DNA of 64,000 nucleotides from Aliiroseovarius sp. S1123 (GTDB taxonomy: Bacteria; Pseudomonadota; Alphaproteobacteria; Rhodobacterales; Rhodobacteraceae). Numbering within the stretch: position 1 is the stretch's first letter; each line of letters starts with the position of its first letter. Of the stretch, positions 54,103 through 61,953 are shown piece after piece. The translations under genes and the position numbers were made by a program. A model generated the notes under the pieces. The model had not been told where the DNA came from, did not search any database, and was given only the letters and a program-made list of their open reading frames with translations. The stretch spans positions 62,001 to 126,000 of the forward strand of contig NZ_JALKBE010000005.1 of NCBI RefSeq assembly GCF_023015885.1, given 5' to 3'.

Positions 54103-54179
54103 TGGCGCTCTGGGGAGGATTCGAACCCCCGACCCCTTGATTCGTAGTCAAGTACTCTATCCAGCTGAGCTACCAGAGC
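54103..54179 (-). tRNA. tRNA-Arg (anticodon ACG)
   Basis: On the minus strand GCTCTGG pairs with CCAGAGC to make the acceptor stem, the discriminator is G, and CCA is encoded at 54103-54105. The D arm contains AGCTCAGCTGG, the anticodon arm is CTTGA-CTACGAA-TCAAG with anticodon ACG, and the T arm holds GTTCGAATC. ACG is normally edited to ICG and reads CGU, CGC and CGA. Confidence 0.96.
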
Positions 54180-54281
54180 GCGGTAGGCGGGGATGTAACT
54201 GGACCGCCGGGGGTTTGCAAGGGCGAAAGTCGAAGTTTTTCCACTTTTTCGCAGAAGCGCGCCCTGCCTTCGCGCCCGCCC

Positions 54282-55379
54282 TTATTTTGCTGAACCGGCC
54301 CAGCGGGACAGAACCAAGGCGACATCTTGCGGGCGCTGTTCCTCTCCGGCTTCGGCGTGCAGGGCGCTGTCAGACATCTGCGGCGCAGGGCTTGGCTGCG
54401 CCACCCCGTTGATCGTGGCAAAGCTGCCGCGGGCGGCGTTGTGGGGATGGTCCGGCGCCTCGGCCAGCGACAGGACAGGGGCACAGCAGGCATCGGTGCC
54501 TTCCAGCAGCTCGGCCCATGCATCGCGGGTCTTTTCCTTGAAGCGCTTGGCAAAGGCCGTGCGCAGTCTGGGCCACCCGTCGACGTCGTGCTGTGCCGGT
54601 AGACCGGCATCCGCAAGCCCGATCCGCTCCAGGAACTCTGCATAGAACTTGGCTTCCAACGCACCCACCGTCATGTGGCCGCCACAAGCGCATTCATAGA
54701 CGGTATAGAATGGCGCTCCGCCGTCCAGAAGGTTGGCTTCTCGCTGATCGGCCCAGATGCCGGACCCGTAAAGCGAATAGATCATCGCCATCAGATGTGC
54801 AGTGCCATCGGTGATGGCCGCGTCCACTACTTGCCCACGGCCGGTGGTCTTCGCCGCATGAAGCGCTGCCAGCATTCCCGCCACCAGATACATGCCGCCC
54901 CCGCCGAAATCGCCCAGAAGGTTCAAGGGCGGCACCGGATGATCTCCGCCAATTGCATGCAGCGCGCCAGAGATGGCGATATAGTTGATGTCATGCCCCG
55001 CCGCATGGGCCAGCGGGCCGCTTTGGCCCCAGCCCGTCATGCGGCCATAGACCAGCGCGGGGTTGTCCGGGAAATCACCGGGCCCCAGGCCCAGACGCTC
55101 CATCACGCCTGGGCGCATGCCTTCGATCAACATGTCGGCGCGGGAGATCAGGTCATGCGCAACGGCCCGGTCAGCGTCTGACTTCAGGTCCAGCTCGACA
55201 AAGCCGCGCCCGCGGCTCAGAACATCCACCTTTTGCGGGATCAGCGCCTTCAGGTTCGGACGCTGAATGCGCACCACATCCGCCCCCATATCCGCCAGCC
55301 ACATGGCCGCGAAAGGGGTGGGGCCAAGTCCTTGGATTTCAATAACCTTTAACCCTGAAAGAGGCTTCTCTTTGCTCAT
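54282..55379 (-). CDS. CaiB/BaiF-family CoA-transferase (alpha-methylacyl-CoA racemase-like)
   Basis: A 365-residue family III CoA-transferase fold protein. [33 protein letters not shown] at the start (quoted by its key pieces [11 protein letters not shown]) and [18 protein letters not shown] are characteristic. The N-terminal [10 protein letters not shown] wording is that of alpha-methylacyl-CoA racemase, which inverts 2-methylacyl-CoA so that acyl-CoA dehydrogenase can act. That fits the acyl-CoA dehydrogenase gene upstream on the same strand. A formyl- or carnitine-CoA transferase is the alternative. GGAGC precedes the start. Confidence 0.88.
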   Translation of the reverse strand: MSKEKPLSGLKVIEIQGLGPTPFAAMWLADMGADVVRIQRPNLKALIPQKVDVLSRGRGFVELDLKSDADRAVAHDLISRADMLIEGMRPGVMERLGLGPGDFPDNPALVYGRMTGWGQSGPLAHAAGHDINYIAISGALHAIGGDHPVPPLNLLGDFGGGGMYLVAGMLAALHAAKTTGRGQVVDAAITDGTAHLMAMIYSLYGSGIWADQREANLLDGGAPFYTVYECACGGHMTVGALEAKFYAEFLERIGLADAGLPAQHDVDGWPRLRTAFAKRFKEKTRDAWAELLEGTDACCAPVLSLAEAPDHPHNAARGSFATINGVAQPSPAPQMSDSALHAEAGEEQRPQDVALVLSRWAGSAK

Positions 55380-55400
55380 GCCGTGCTCCTTCGCATGACT

Positions 55401-55470
55401 GCATTTTCTTGGCTCAAATATCCCGGGGTGAGCCCGGCACGGGCGAGGGGCAGAGCCCCTTCAGGCTCAC
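55401..55470 (-). repeat. Intergenic element, copy B
   Basis: On the minus strand a GC-rich stem (GGGGCTCTGCCCC) is followed by CCCCGGGATATTTGAGCCAAG, similar to the sequence at 39898-39952 in order and wording. It lies between the acyl-CoA dehydrogenase and CoA-transferase genes and may end or process their transcript. Confidence 0.55.
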
Positions 55471-55521
55471 AGTGTGAGCCACCGAAAGTGCGCCCGGCGC
55501 AACGCGGCGGGCACCCCGTGC

Positions 55522-56679
55522 TTACACGTCAATCGACCGGGCGATCAATTCCTTCATGATCTCGTTCGTTCCGCCATAGATCATTTGCACCCGCGCATCC
55601 GCATAGAGCCGCGCGATGGGGTACTCCATCATATAGCCATAGCCGCCGAACAGCTGCAGGCATTCATGCATGATTTCGTTCTGGACCTCGGTGCCCCAGT
55701 ATTTCGCCATCGAGGCCGTAGGCGCATCCAGCGTTCCCGCGATCAGCTGCGCGATGCAGTCGTTGACGAAACTGCGCAGCACCTCGGCTTTGGTTTTGCA
55801 CTCGGCCAGTTTGAAACGCGTGTTCTGGAAATCCATCACGCGCTGCCCGAAGGCTTTGCGGTCCTGCGTATAGGCGATGGTCTGCTCCAGCGCGAAATCA
55901 ATCGCACCAAGCGCCTGAATGGCGATCAGCAGACGTTCCCACGGAAGCTGGCGCATCAATTGATAGAAGCCCTGACCTTCTTCCGAGCCCAGAAGGTTCG
56001 TCAGCGGAACTTTCACGTCCTCATAAAACAGCTCGGACGTGTCATTCGCCTTCATGCCCAGCTTTTTCAGGTTCGTGCCGCGCTGGAAGCCCTCGCATTG
56101 ATCGGGTTCGACCACGATCAGTGACACGCCTTTTCCGCCCGCGCTTGGATCCGTCTTGCAGACTGTGATGATCAGATCGGCGGCCTGGCCATTGGTGATG
56201 AAGATTTTTGATCCGTTGATCTTGTACTGGTTGCCGTCCTTCTCGGCCCGCGTTTTGACGGCTTGAAGATCGGACCCTGTGCCCGGCTCGGTCATCGCGA
56301 TCGCGCCCACGATCTCGCCCGAGGCCAGACCGGGCAGCCAACGCGCCTTTTGTTCGTCCGTGCCATAGGCGGTGATGTAATGGGTAACGATCGACTGAAT
56401 GCCGTAGCCCCAGCCGCAATCGCCGGTGCGGGTCTGTTCATAGATCACCACGCTTTCAAAGCCCATGTCGCCACCTGCGCCACCATGTTCTTCAGGAATC
56501 GCGCCGCCCATGATCCCCGCCTGTCCGGCTGTGTGCCAAAACTCACGGTCGACAATACCCTGATCGACCCAGCGTTCGATGTTGGGGGAAAGCTCGTCCG
56601 CGAAGAAGCGGTTGGTCATGTCTGCGAACATGCGATGTTCGTCGCTGATCCAGCTGGCCGAGGGCGAAAACAGGCTCAT
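55522..56679 (-). CDS. Acyl-CoA dehydrogenase
   Basis: A 385-residue FAD-dependent acyl-CoA dehydrogenase. AIAMTEPGTGSDL and KIFITNGQAAD are the flavin/substrate signatures, QLFGGYGYMMEYPIARLYAD is the second family signature, and YGGTNEIMKELIARSI closes the active site. The catalytic base is probably the Glu in GGTNEIM. The wording is close to long- or branched-chain and terpenoid-type members. A 15-base palindrome, GTAACGTGACGTTAC, is 62 bases before the start and may be its operator. It is transcribed toward the racemase-like gene. Confidence 0.92.
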   Translation of the reverse strand: MSLFSPSASWISDEHRMFADMTNRFFADELSPNIERWVDQGIVDREFWHTAGQAGIMGGAIPEEHGGAGGDMGFESVVIYEQTRTGDCGWGYGIQSIVTHYITAYGTDEQKARWLPGLASGEIVGAIAMTEPGTGSDLQAVKTRAEKDGNQYKINGSKIFITNGQAADLIITVCKTDPSAGGKGVSLIVVEPDQCEGFQRGTNLKKLGMKANDTSELFYEDVKVPLTNLLGSEEGQGFYQLMRQLPWERLLIAIQALGAIDFALEQTIAYTQDRKAFGQRVMDFQNTRFKLAECKTKAEVLRSFVNDCIAQLIAGTLDAPTASMAKYWGTEVQNEIMHECLQLFGGYGYMMEYPIARLYADARVQMIYGGTNEIMKELIARSIDV

Positions 56680-56740
56680 GGGGGGCTCCGATTTGACGTT
56701 GTTTTTCGAACTATAGGACGCAGGTTTTGCAATCGGACTG

Positions 56741-56755
56741 GTAACGTGACGTTAC
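56741..56755. promoter_or_regulatory. Palindromic operator candidate upstream of acyl-CoA dehydrogenase
   Basis: GTAACGT-G-ACGTTAC is an exact 7+1+7 palindrome in the 212-base divergent gap between the acyl-CoA dehydrogenase and yjbH genes. Similar ACGT-centred dyads are known for TetR/MerR-type regulators of fatty and branched-chain acid breakdown. No such regulator is in the window. Confidence 0.5.
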
Positions 56756-56891
56756 ACGCGCTAAGCCGACGCAAGGGAACTTGTGCAATTGCGCGACAAT
56801 CCACCGCAAACCGCCCTAATGGCGATGTTTTGCGTGCGTTGAACGCGCGGATCACGTAATGAGACTGAAAAGATATTAGACGGAGACTGCG

Positions 56892-59015
56892 GTGACTACT
56901 GCACGGGTGGATTTCATCAAGTACGCAGCGCTTGGCCTGCTGGCCACGGCAGCAACGCCTGCTCAGGCACAGGTCGGGACCGAGACCTCAAGCTATACGA
57001 TGTTCGGGACGCCGGGCCTGATCCTGATGCCCACGGCCGAGGTCGCCGCAGACAGCGAGCTGGCGTTTTCTTATTCGCAATTTGGCCCGAATTCGAACGG
57101 CGCGCTGACCTTCCAGATTCTGCCCCGCCTGTCGGGCACCTTCCGCTATACGAAGCTGGATAGTTTCTGGAACAGCGGCCCATTGATCGGTCAGGACTTC
57201 TTCGACCGTAGCTTTGACCTGCAATATCGCATTTTGAATGAATCGAAGTACCTGCCGGCCATCTCGGTTGGTTTGCGCGATTTCATCGGTACGGGCATCT
57301 ACGCCAGCGAATACATCGTCGCGACGAAAAGTATCGGCGACAGGCTGCGGGTTCACGGTGGTCTGGGCTGGGGGCGTCTGGCCTCGCACAACCCGATCGG
57401 AAATACCGGTGGCACTCGTCCGCCTTGGGATGCGGGTGAAGGTGGAACTCTGAATGCCAGCCAATGGTTCCGTGGTGATTTCGCCCCCTTTGGTGGCCTG
57501 AGCTACAAAGTAAACGATAGGCTGACCGTCAAGGCAGAGTATTCGTCGGACGCGTTCGTGCAGGAAACGAACCGCGGGACGATGGAATATAATTCACCCT
57601 TCAACTTTGGCATCGACTATCGGTTCTCAAAGACGGGTCACCTGAATGCGTCTTATATCGCAGGCAGTATGTTCGGCGCTGGTCTGACATTCACCATGAA
57701 CCCTCGAAAGCCGCCAGTATACTCGGGAAGCGAAAAAGCACCTCTGCCGGTCAAGCCGCGCCCGTCACGCGCCGACTCGGCTGCGTGGAGCACGGACTGG
57801 GTGAGCAATCCGGAAGATCACGCGGGCATCAAGAGGGTCGTCTCGGACGCGCTTGGCAAAGAGGGCATTCGCCTGAAAGCTTTGGCGCTGACGGCCACGC
57901 GGGCCGAAGTGAAGATCGAAAACAAGCGCTTTAACTCGCAGCCGCAGGCTGTCGGCCGCACGGTACGCGTTCTGACCCACGCCACGCCGCCTTCGGTTGA
58001 GACCTTTAAGATCACCGTCACCGAGAATGGCATCCCGTTGTCGACAGTGACCCTGCGCCGCAGCGACATCGAACGGCTGGAGCACGCGCCCGCCAACGAC
58101 CTGTTCGCACGCGTCACCATTGACGAAGCCACGCCCGTCGCAGTGAAGAACGCGGAACTGCCGAACTATGATACGCGCTTTACCTGGGCGCTGGCCCCCT
58201 ATGTGACACTCAGTTTCTTTGATCCCTCCAGCCCAATTCGCGGCGACGTGGGACTGCGACTGAGCGGGAAGTACGAGGTCGCTCCGAATTTCATCCTGTC
58301 GGGCGCACTTCAGAAAAGCATCTGGGGTGACTTGGGGGATGCCTCGACCACCAACAGTTCCGTTCTGCCTCATGTACGCACCGATGGCGCGCTTTACGCA
58401 CAAGAAGGCGATCCCGCGATCGAGCATCTGACCGCATCATGGTACGGACGACCCGGAAAGAACCTGTATAGCCGCGTGACCGTTGGGTATCTTGAACAGA
58501 TGTTTGGCGGCGTTGCGGCAGAAGTTCTGTGGAAACCCGTGGACAGCCGACTGGCCATCGGGGGCGAGCTTGCTTGGGTCAAGCAGCGCAATTTCGACCA
58601 GCTCTTTGGTTTTCAGGACTACGATGTCGTCACCGGTCATGTCTCGGCCTACTATGATTTTGGAAATGGCTTCTCGACCCGCGTAGATGCGGGCCGCTAT
58701 CTGGCCGGGGACTATGGCGCGACCGTTTCGGTTGACCGGACCTTTGCTAATGGCTGGAAGGTCGGGGGGTATTTCACGAAGACCAACGTTTCGGCCGAAG
58801 ATTTCGGCGAAGGCTCGTTTGACAAAGGGATCCGCATTTCGATCCCGCTTGAATGGGCGCTTGGCAGCCCCTCGAAAAGCGAATCTGCCGCCGAGCTACG
58901 CTCGCTTGACCGCGATGGCGGTGCGCGCCTGCAGGTCGATGGCCGCTTGTTTGACTGGGTCGATGAAGGCCATGCCGATGCCTATGCAGGCCGCTGGGGC
59001 AGATTCTGGAGGTAA
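56892..59015 (+). CDS. yjbH: YjbH-domain outer-membrane protein (exopolysaccharide-associated)
   Basis: A 707-residue exported protein of the YjbH family (DUF940). An N-terminal signal region ends near TPAQAQ. The body is rich in alternating strands (for example FSYSQFGPNSNGALTF and YYDFGNGFSTRVDAGRY), consistent with beta-barrel segments at both ends around a periplasmic domain (about 290-430). The E. coli yjbEFGH operon is linked to exopolysaccharide production, and here the partner yjbF follows two bases later. The start is GTG at 56892 with GGAG before it. No yjbG/gfcC-like gene is adjacent. The name follows family and gene order. Confidence 0.88.
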   Translation: MTTARVDFIKYAALGLLATAATPAQAQVGTETSSYTMFGTPGLILMPTAEVAADSELAFSYSQFGPNSNGALTFQILPRLSGTFRYTKLDSFWNSGPLIGQDFFDRSFDLQYRILNESKYLPAISVGLRDFIGTGIYASEYIVATKSIGDRLRVHGGLGWGRLASHNPIGNTGGTRPPWDAGEGGTLNASQWFRGDFAPFGGLSYKVNDRLTVKAEYSSDAFVQETNRGTMEYNSPFNFGIDYRFSKTGHLNASYIAGSMFGAGLTFTMNPRKPPVYSGSEKAPLPVKPRPSRADSAAWSTDWVSNPEDHAGIKRVVSDALGKEGIRLKALALTATRAEVKIENKRFNSQPQAVGRTVRVLTHATPPSVETFKITVTENGIPLSTVTLRRSDIERLEHAPANDLFARVTIDEATPVAVKNAELPNYDTRFTWALAPYVTLSFFDPSSPIRGDVGLRLSGKYEVAPNFILSGALQKSIWGDLGDASTTNSSVLPHVRTDGALYAQEGDPAIEHLTASWYGRPGKNLYSRVTVGYLEQMFGGVAAEVLWKPVDSRLAIGGELAWVKQRNFDQLFGFQDYDVVTGHVSAYYDFGNGFSTRVDAGRYLAGDYGATVSVDRTFANGWKVGGYFTKTNVSAEDFGEGSFDKGIRISIPLEWALGSPSKSESAAELRSLDRDGGARLQVDGRLFDWVDEGHADAYAGRWGRFWR

Positions 59016-59017
59016 CC

Positions 59018-59758
59018 GTGTTGGGATTTCATCTGACAAAGCCGCTGCGAGTGGCAGGTTTCGCGCTGTGCGCAGCCGCGGGTCTGGCGGCCTGCGGGTC
59101 GGATGCGCAGGAAACCGAAATGTCCAATGTGGCACTGGGTGTTCTGAAGCGGACAACTGGCAGTATTACCTCGAAGGTGGGGGGGGCGAAGCCCGGTGGG
59201 GGCGCTGCTGCTGTGCAATCCGCAGCAGCCGCTGATCCCAATGCTCTGATCTCAAAGGCTCTGGCGGCGACGGATGGCCCAATTGCCATCGTCGTTCGTC
59301 TGGATACCAAAGCCGTGCTGGCAATGAACCCAGTCGGGACCAATGGCAATCACGTGACCTGGGGCAGTGCGCCGGGGCAGGGGATCACCTATAACCGGGG
59401 TGTTATGACCAATACGCGCGGCTTGGGCGATGACCTGATGTCTTCACGCATCGATGCCGCCGTGTCGGCGATCACGTCCCGGACCGAAACCGAGTACACG
59501 CGTCTTCACTACTATCTGGGTGATCTGGGGCAGACGACCGAGCTGCGGCTGAGCTGTACGCTACGACGCGCCGGGACCGAAAAGGTGACCTTGGGCGAGA
59601 TTGATGAGGACGCTGTCATTCTGAAGGAAACCTGCCGCAGGGATCAGATTGCGTTCAGCAATGCTTACTGGGTTGATGATGCCGGTCGCGTGCTGAAATC
59701 CAGCCAATGGGTCGGGCAGCGCATCGGCAGCTTGGCCATTCAGAACCTGCGTCTGTAG
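59018..59758 (+). CDS. yjbF: YjbF-family lipoprotein
   Basis: A 246-residue lipoprotein: a signal sequence with lipobox LAAC at about residues 23-26, so Cys26 is lipidated. The YjbF/GfcB-like domain follows (VRLDTKAVLAMNPVGTNGNHVTW; later YYLGDLGQTTELRLSC). The start is GTG, three bases after the yjbH stop, with GGAGG within the yjbH end. It pairs with the YjbH outer-membrane protein and probably serves polysaccharide export or envelope assembly. Two Cys beyond the lipobox may form a disulfide. Confidence 0.87.
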   Translation: MLGFHLTKPLRVAGFALCAAAGLAACGSDAQETEMSNVALGVLKRTTGSITSKVGGAKPGGGAAAVQSAAAADPNALISKALAATDGPIAIVVRLDTKAVLAMNPVGTNGNHVTWGSAPGQGITYNRGVMTNTRGLGDDLMSSRIDAAVSAITSRTETEYTRLHYYLGDLGQTTELRLSCTLRRAGTEKVTLGEIDEDAVILKETCRRDQIAFSNAYWVDDAGRVLKSSQWVGQRIGSLAIQNLRL

Positions 59759-59777
59759 TTTCTCAGCACCTCCAACA

Positions 59778-59805
59778 CAAAACGGCAAGCCCGATGGCCT
59801 GCCGT
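59778..59805 (-). terminator. Terminator of small-protein copy 1
   Basis: ACGGCAGGCCATCGGGCTTGCCGTTTTG on the minus strand: a stem with imperfect loop-side pairing followed by TTTT, 35 bases after the copy 1 stop codon. Confidence 0.75.
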
Positions 59806-59839
59806 CTCGGTCAATTGCTTTGGTGAAAGCAGTTGAAAC

Positions 59840-60049
59840 TTATTGGATGGATTCGTCCGAATCCGAAGCAATGATGATGCCGGCGATCAGAGCCAGGCCC
59901 AGCAGTGCCATACCGGTGTTGCCGATCGAGCTTGCAGCTTCTTCAACAACAACGACGTCATCAACGATCGGGTCGCTGTAGCCGCCAGCAAAAGCGGGGG
60001 CGGTCAGAGCGATCATGCCAGCTGCGGCAAGGGTCATGACTTTTTTCAT
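59840..60049 (-). CDS. Small exported membrane protein, copy 1 of 3
   Basis: A 69-residue protein with a signal peptide (MKKVMTLAAAGMIALTAPAFA, cleaved before GGYSDP), an acidic stretch (PIVDDVVVVEE) and a hydrophobic helix (about 43-61) ending in DSDESIQ. The Tat or lipid box is absent. It lies beside yjbH-yjbF on the opposite strand. In E. coli the operon begins with yjbE, a small exported Ala/Ser-rich protein, so this family may be the equivalent; that is inference from size and place. Copy 1 has Asp where copies 2 and 3 have Glu (IVDD versus IVED). GGAG precedes the start. Confidence 0.82.
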   Translation of the reverse strand: MKKVMTLAAAGMIALTAPAFAGGYSDPIVDDVVVVEEAASSIGNTGMALLGLALIAGIIIASDSDESIQ

Positions 60050-60248
60050 GTTTCATACTCCATAAAAAACAAACGGGCTTCACTACTTTAGCGAGCCTTC
60101 TCTTGGTATTTCGCACAGAAGAGGTGGTTTTGGAAGGCTGAAATTGGGACAGCACTTCGGCTGTGTGGCTAATATGTACTCTACGCCCTCAATCCGGTGT
60201 CACCCTCGAACCGAGTGCGAAGGCAGATGGACCTCTGCCCAAACGCAA

Positions 60249-60272
60249 AACGGCAAGCCCAAGGGCCTGCCG
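60249..60272 (-). terminator. Terminator of small-protein copy 2
   Basis: ACGGCAGGCCCTTGGGCTTGCCGTTTTG on the minus strand forms a nearly perfect stem (ACGGCA-GCCC / GGGC-TGCCGT) followed by TTTTGCG, about 34 bases after the copy 2 stop codon. Confidence 0.82.
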
Positions 60273-60305
60273 TTTCAATCGAGTGCCTTGTTGAAAGCAG
60301 TCGAA

Positions 60306-60518
60306 TTAGTTCGGTACGCTTTCGTCCGAATCCGAAGCAATGATGATGCCGGCGATCAGAGCCAGGCCCAGCAGTGCCATGCCGGTGTTGCCGATCGAGC
60401 TTGCAGCTTCTTCAACAACAACAACGTCTTCAACGATCGGGTCGCTGTAGCCGCCAGCAAAAGCGGGGGCGGTCAGAGCGATCATGCCAGCAGCGGCAAG
60501 GGTCATGACTTTTTTCAT
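60306..60518 (-). CDS. Small exported membrane protein, copy 2 of 3
   Basis: A 70-residue protein almost identical to copy 1; signal peptide, acidic PIVEDVVVVEE, GNTGMALLGLALIAGIIIA hydrophobic helix, and C-terminal DSDESVPN. It has its own GGAG ribosome site and its own terminator. An upstream block (CGCTAAAGTAG on the minus strand) is shared with the other copies and may be a promoter or leader element. Being preserved in three near-identical copies suggests a need for high dosage or expression. Confidence 0.82.
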   Translation of the reverse strand: MKKVMTLAAAGMIALTAPAFAGGYSDPIVEDVVVVEEAASSIGNTGMALLGLALIAGIIIASDSDESVPN

Positions 60519-60715
60519 GTTTCATACTCCATAAATAAGCGGGCAGCGCTACTTTAGCGCGCCGTCATTATGTTTTTCGCATACGAGAGGTCTTTAGGGA
60601 AGGCTGAAGTTCTGGAGGCACATCGGTTGTGTGGCCAATTTATACCATATGCTTTCAATCCGATGTCACCCTCGAGCAGAGCGTGCGGATAGATGGACCT
60701 CTGCCCAAACGCAAA

Positions 60716-60739
60716 ACGGCAAGCCCAAGGGCCTGCCGT
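60716..60739 (-). terminator. Terminator of small-protein copy 3
   Basis: Same stem as copy 2 (ACGGCA-GCCC / GGGC-TGCCGT) with TTTTGCG on the minus strand, 32 bases after the copy 3 stop codon. Confidence 0.82.
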
Positions 60740-60770
60740 CTCGGTCAACTGCTTTGTTAAAAGCAGCGTA

Positions 60771-60986
60771 TTAGGGTGCCGGAGTCGAGTTGTCCGAATC
60801 CGAAGCAATGATGATGCCGGCGATCAGAGCCAGGCCCAGCAGTGCCATACCGGTGTTGCCGATCGAGCTTGCAGCTTCTTCAACAACAACAACGTCTTCA
60901 ACGATCGGGTCGCTGTAGCCGCCAGCAAAAGCGGGGGCGGTCAGAGCGATCATGCCAGCTGCGGCAAGGGTCATGACTTTTTTCAT
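60771..60986 (-). CDS. Small exported membrane protein, copy 3 of 3
   Basis: A 71-residue protein matching copies 1 and 2 through residue 64, then diverging at the tail (DSDNSTPAP in place of DSDESIQ or DSDESVPN). Signal peptide, acidic stretch and hydrophobic helix are unchanged. The helix could hold it in the inner membrane after cleavage, with the acidic segment in the periplasm. It is read toward copy 2 but each unit has a terminator, so the three are likely separate transcripts. Confidence 0.82.
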   Translation of the reverse strand: MKKVMTLAAAGMIALTAPAFAGGYSDPIVEDVVVVEEAASSIGNTGMALLGLALIAGIIIASDSDNSTPAP

Positions 60987-61145
60987 GTTTCATACTCCAT
61001 AATTGGTAAGCAGGCCACACTACTTTAGCGAGCCGTCAACCGAATATGTCGCATACAAGGGGTGGTTTTGGAAGGATGAACTGCGGATCGGTGCCCTGAG
61101 GGTGGCAAAGATTGGCCGATGTGGCACGGTTGCAATACCCGAATT

Positions 61146-61781
61146 CTACCCCGAAAAGATCTGGGTAAGGAATACCGCACCACAGTATTGCGAGTTTGGG
61201 CGAACCCCAGCCCCCGCACCGGTATGACGCAGATTCCGTCGCAGAATATTCCTGCGGTGGCCAGGTGATTCCATCCATTCGCGCACGGCTAGCGTGGCCA
61301 GGCTGCGATAGCTGTGCCGCCCGATGGGCTGGCCTGATGGCGTTGTGAACACGCATTTCCCGGAAGATCGAATCAAAAACTGTCGGTTGTCGATATTGTA
61401 CAGACGCATGACGCCGATGTTTTCAGCGCCCGTTTTATACTTCAGGCCTGACGACTTCAGCCGTCCCTTCAGACTGCGTGTTGTCCCGCTGGATGCCTGG
61501 TGACTCAGCTTGCCGGACTTCGCCATCCACTTCGAATGTTTGCTGGCCTGCTTGCGCAAGCCGCTTGCCGCGGTCAGCTTTGGCAGGCCGTGTTTGCACC
61601 GATGAAAGTTTACTTGCGCCAAGATCGCAGCATCCAAGATGGCTTGGTTCAACTGTTTGTAGGATATGGATTTTTCTTCACCTGCAACGCGTTGAACAGA
61701 GCATTTGGCCTGCGCGGTGGCAGGCGACAGGAATACAGCAAGGCATGCGACTAGCATGACGGGCAACAAGGGGCGCAACAT
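61146..61781 (-). CDS. CAP-domain (SCP/PR1-like) secreted protein
   Basis: A 211-residue exported protein. The signal peptide is MLRPLLPVMLVACLAVFLSPATAQA. The CAP domain follows: VNFHRCKHGLPKLTAASGLRKQASKHSKWMA gives the first helix with conserved His, GAENIG is the family GxNxx element, and EWMESPGHRRNIL the HRRN signature. ATG 61781 was chosen because GGAGACAGAA precedes it and it begins the signal peptide; the frame is open 29 codons further. Five Cys in the mature protein could form disulfides. CAP proteins act outside the cell on lipids, cell wall or protein; the exact role here is not known. Confidence 0.87.
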   Translation of the reverse strand: MLRPLLPVMLVACLAVFLSPATAQAKCSVQRVAGEEKSISYKQLNQAILDAAILAQVNFHRCKHGLPKLTAASGLRKQASKHSKWMAKSGKLSHQASSGTTRSLKGRLKSSGLKYKTGAENIGVMRLYNIDNRQFLIRSSGKCVFTTPSGQPIGRHSYRSLATLAVREWMESPGHRRNILRRNLRHTGAGAGVRPNSQYCGAVFLTQIFSG

Positions 61782-61953
61782 TTCTGTCTCCGATCTGAGT
61801 GGTAATGACGGATCCTGAACTCTATTGTTCAATAAATGGTAGAGGAATGCGAGGCCATTTCTTGGCAATTATATGGCGCTGTCCATTGACTTGCAGCGGT
61901 GTTTCCCGCACCAAAGTTATACAGTTTTATTAAATACATGAGAGTAATGACCG

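Larger units (their letters stand above)
59775..61080 (-). repeat. Three tandem copies of a ~468-bp gene unit
   Basis: Three direct repeats with a period of about 468 bp, each holding a terminator, a small gene, its ribosome site and its upstream region. Start codons are at 60049, 60518 and 60986. The coding parts are nearly identical while spacers have diverged more, so the duplication is not brand new or the genes have been homogenised. Confidence 0.88.

Noticed and set aside
59775-61080. A CRISPR array or satellite in the repeated region
   Set aside because: Units are about 468 bp and contain a translated gene with its own signals; there are no short direct repeats with regular spacers.
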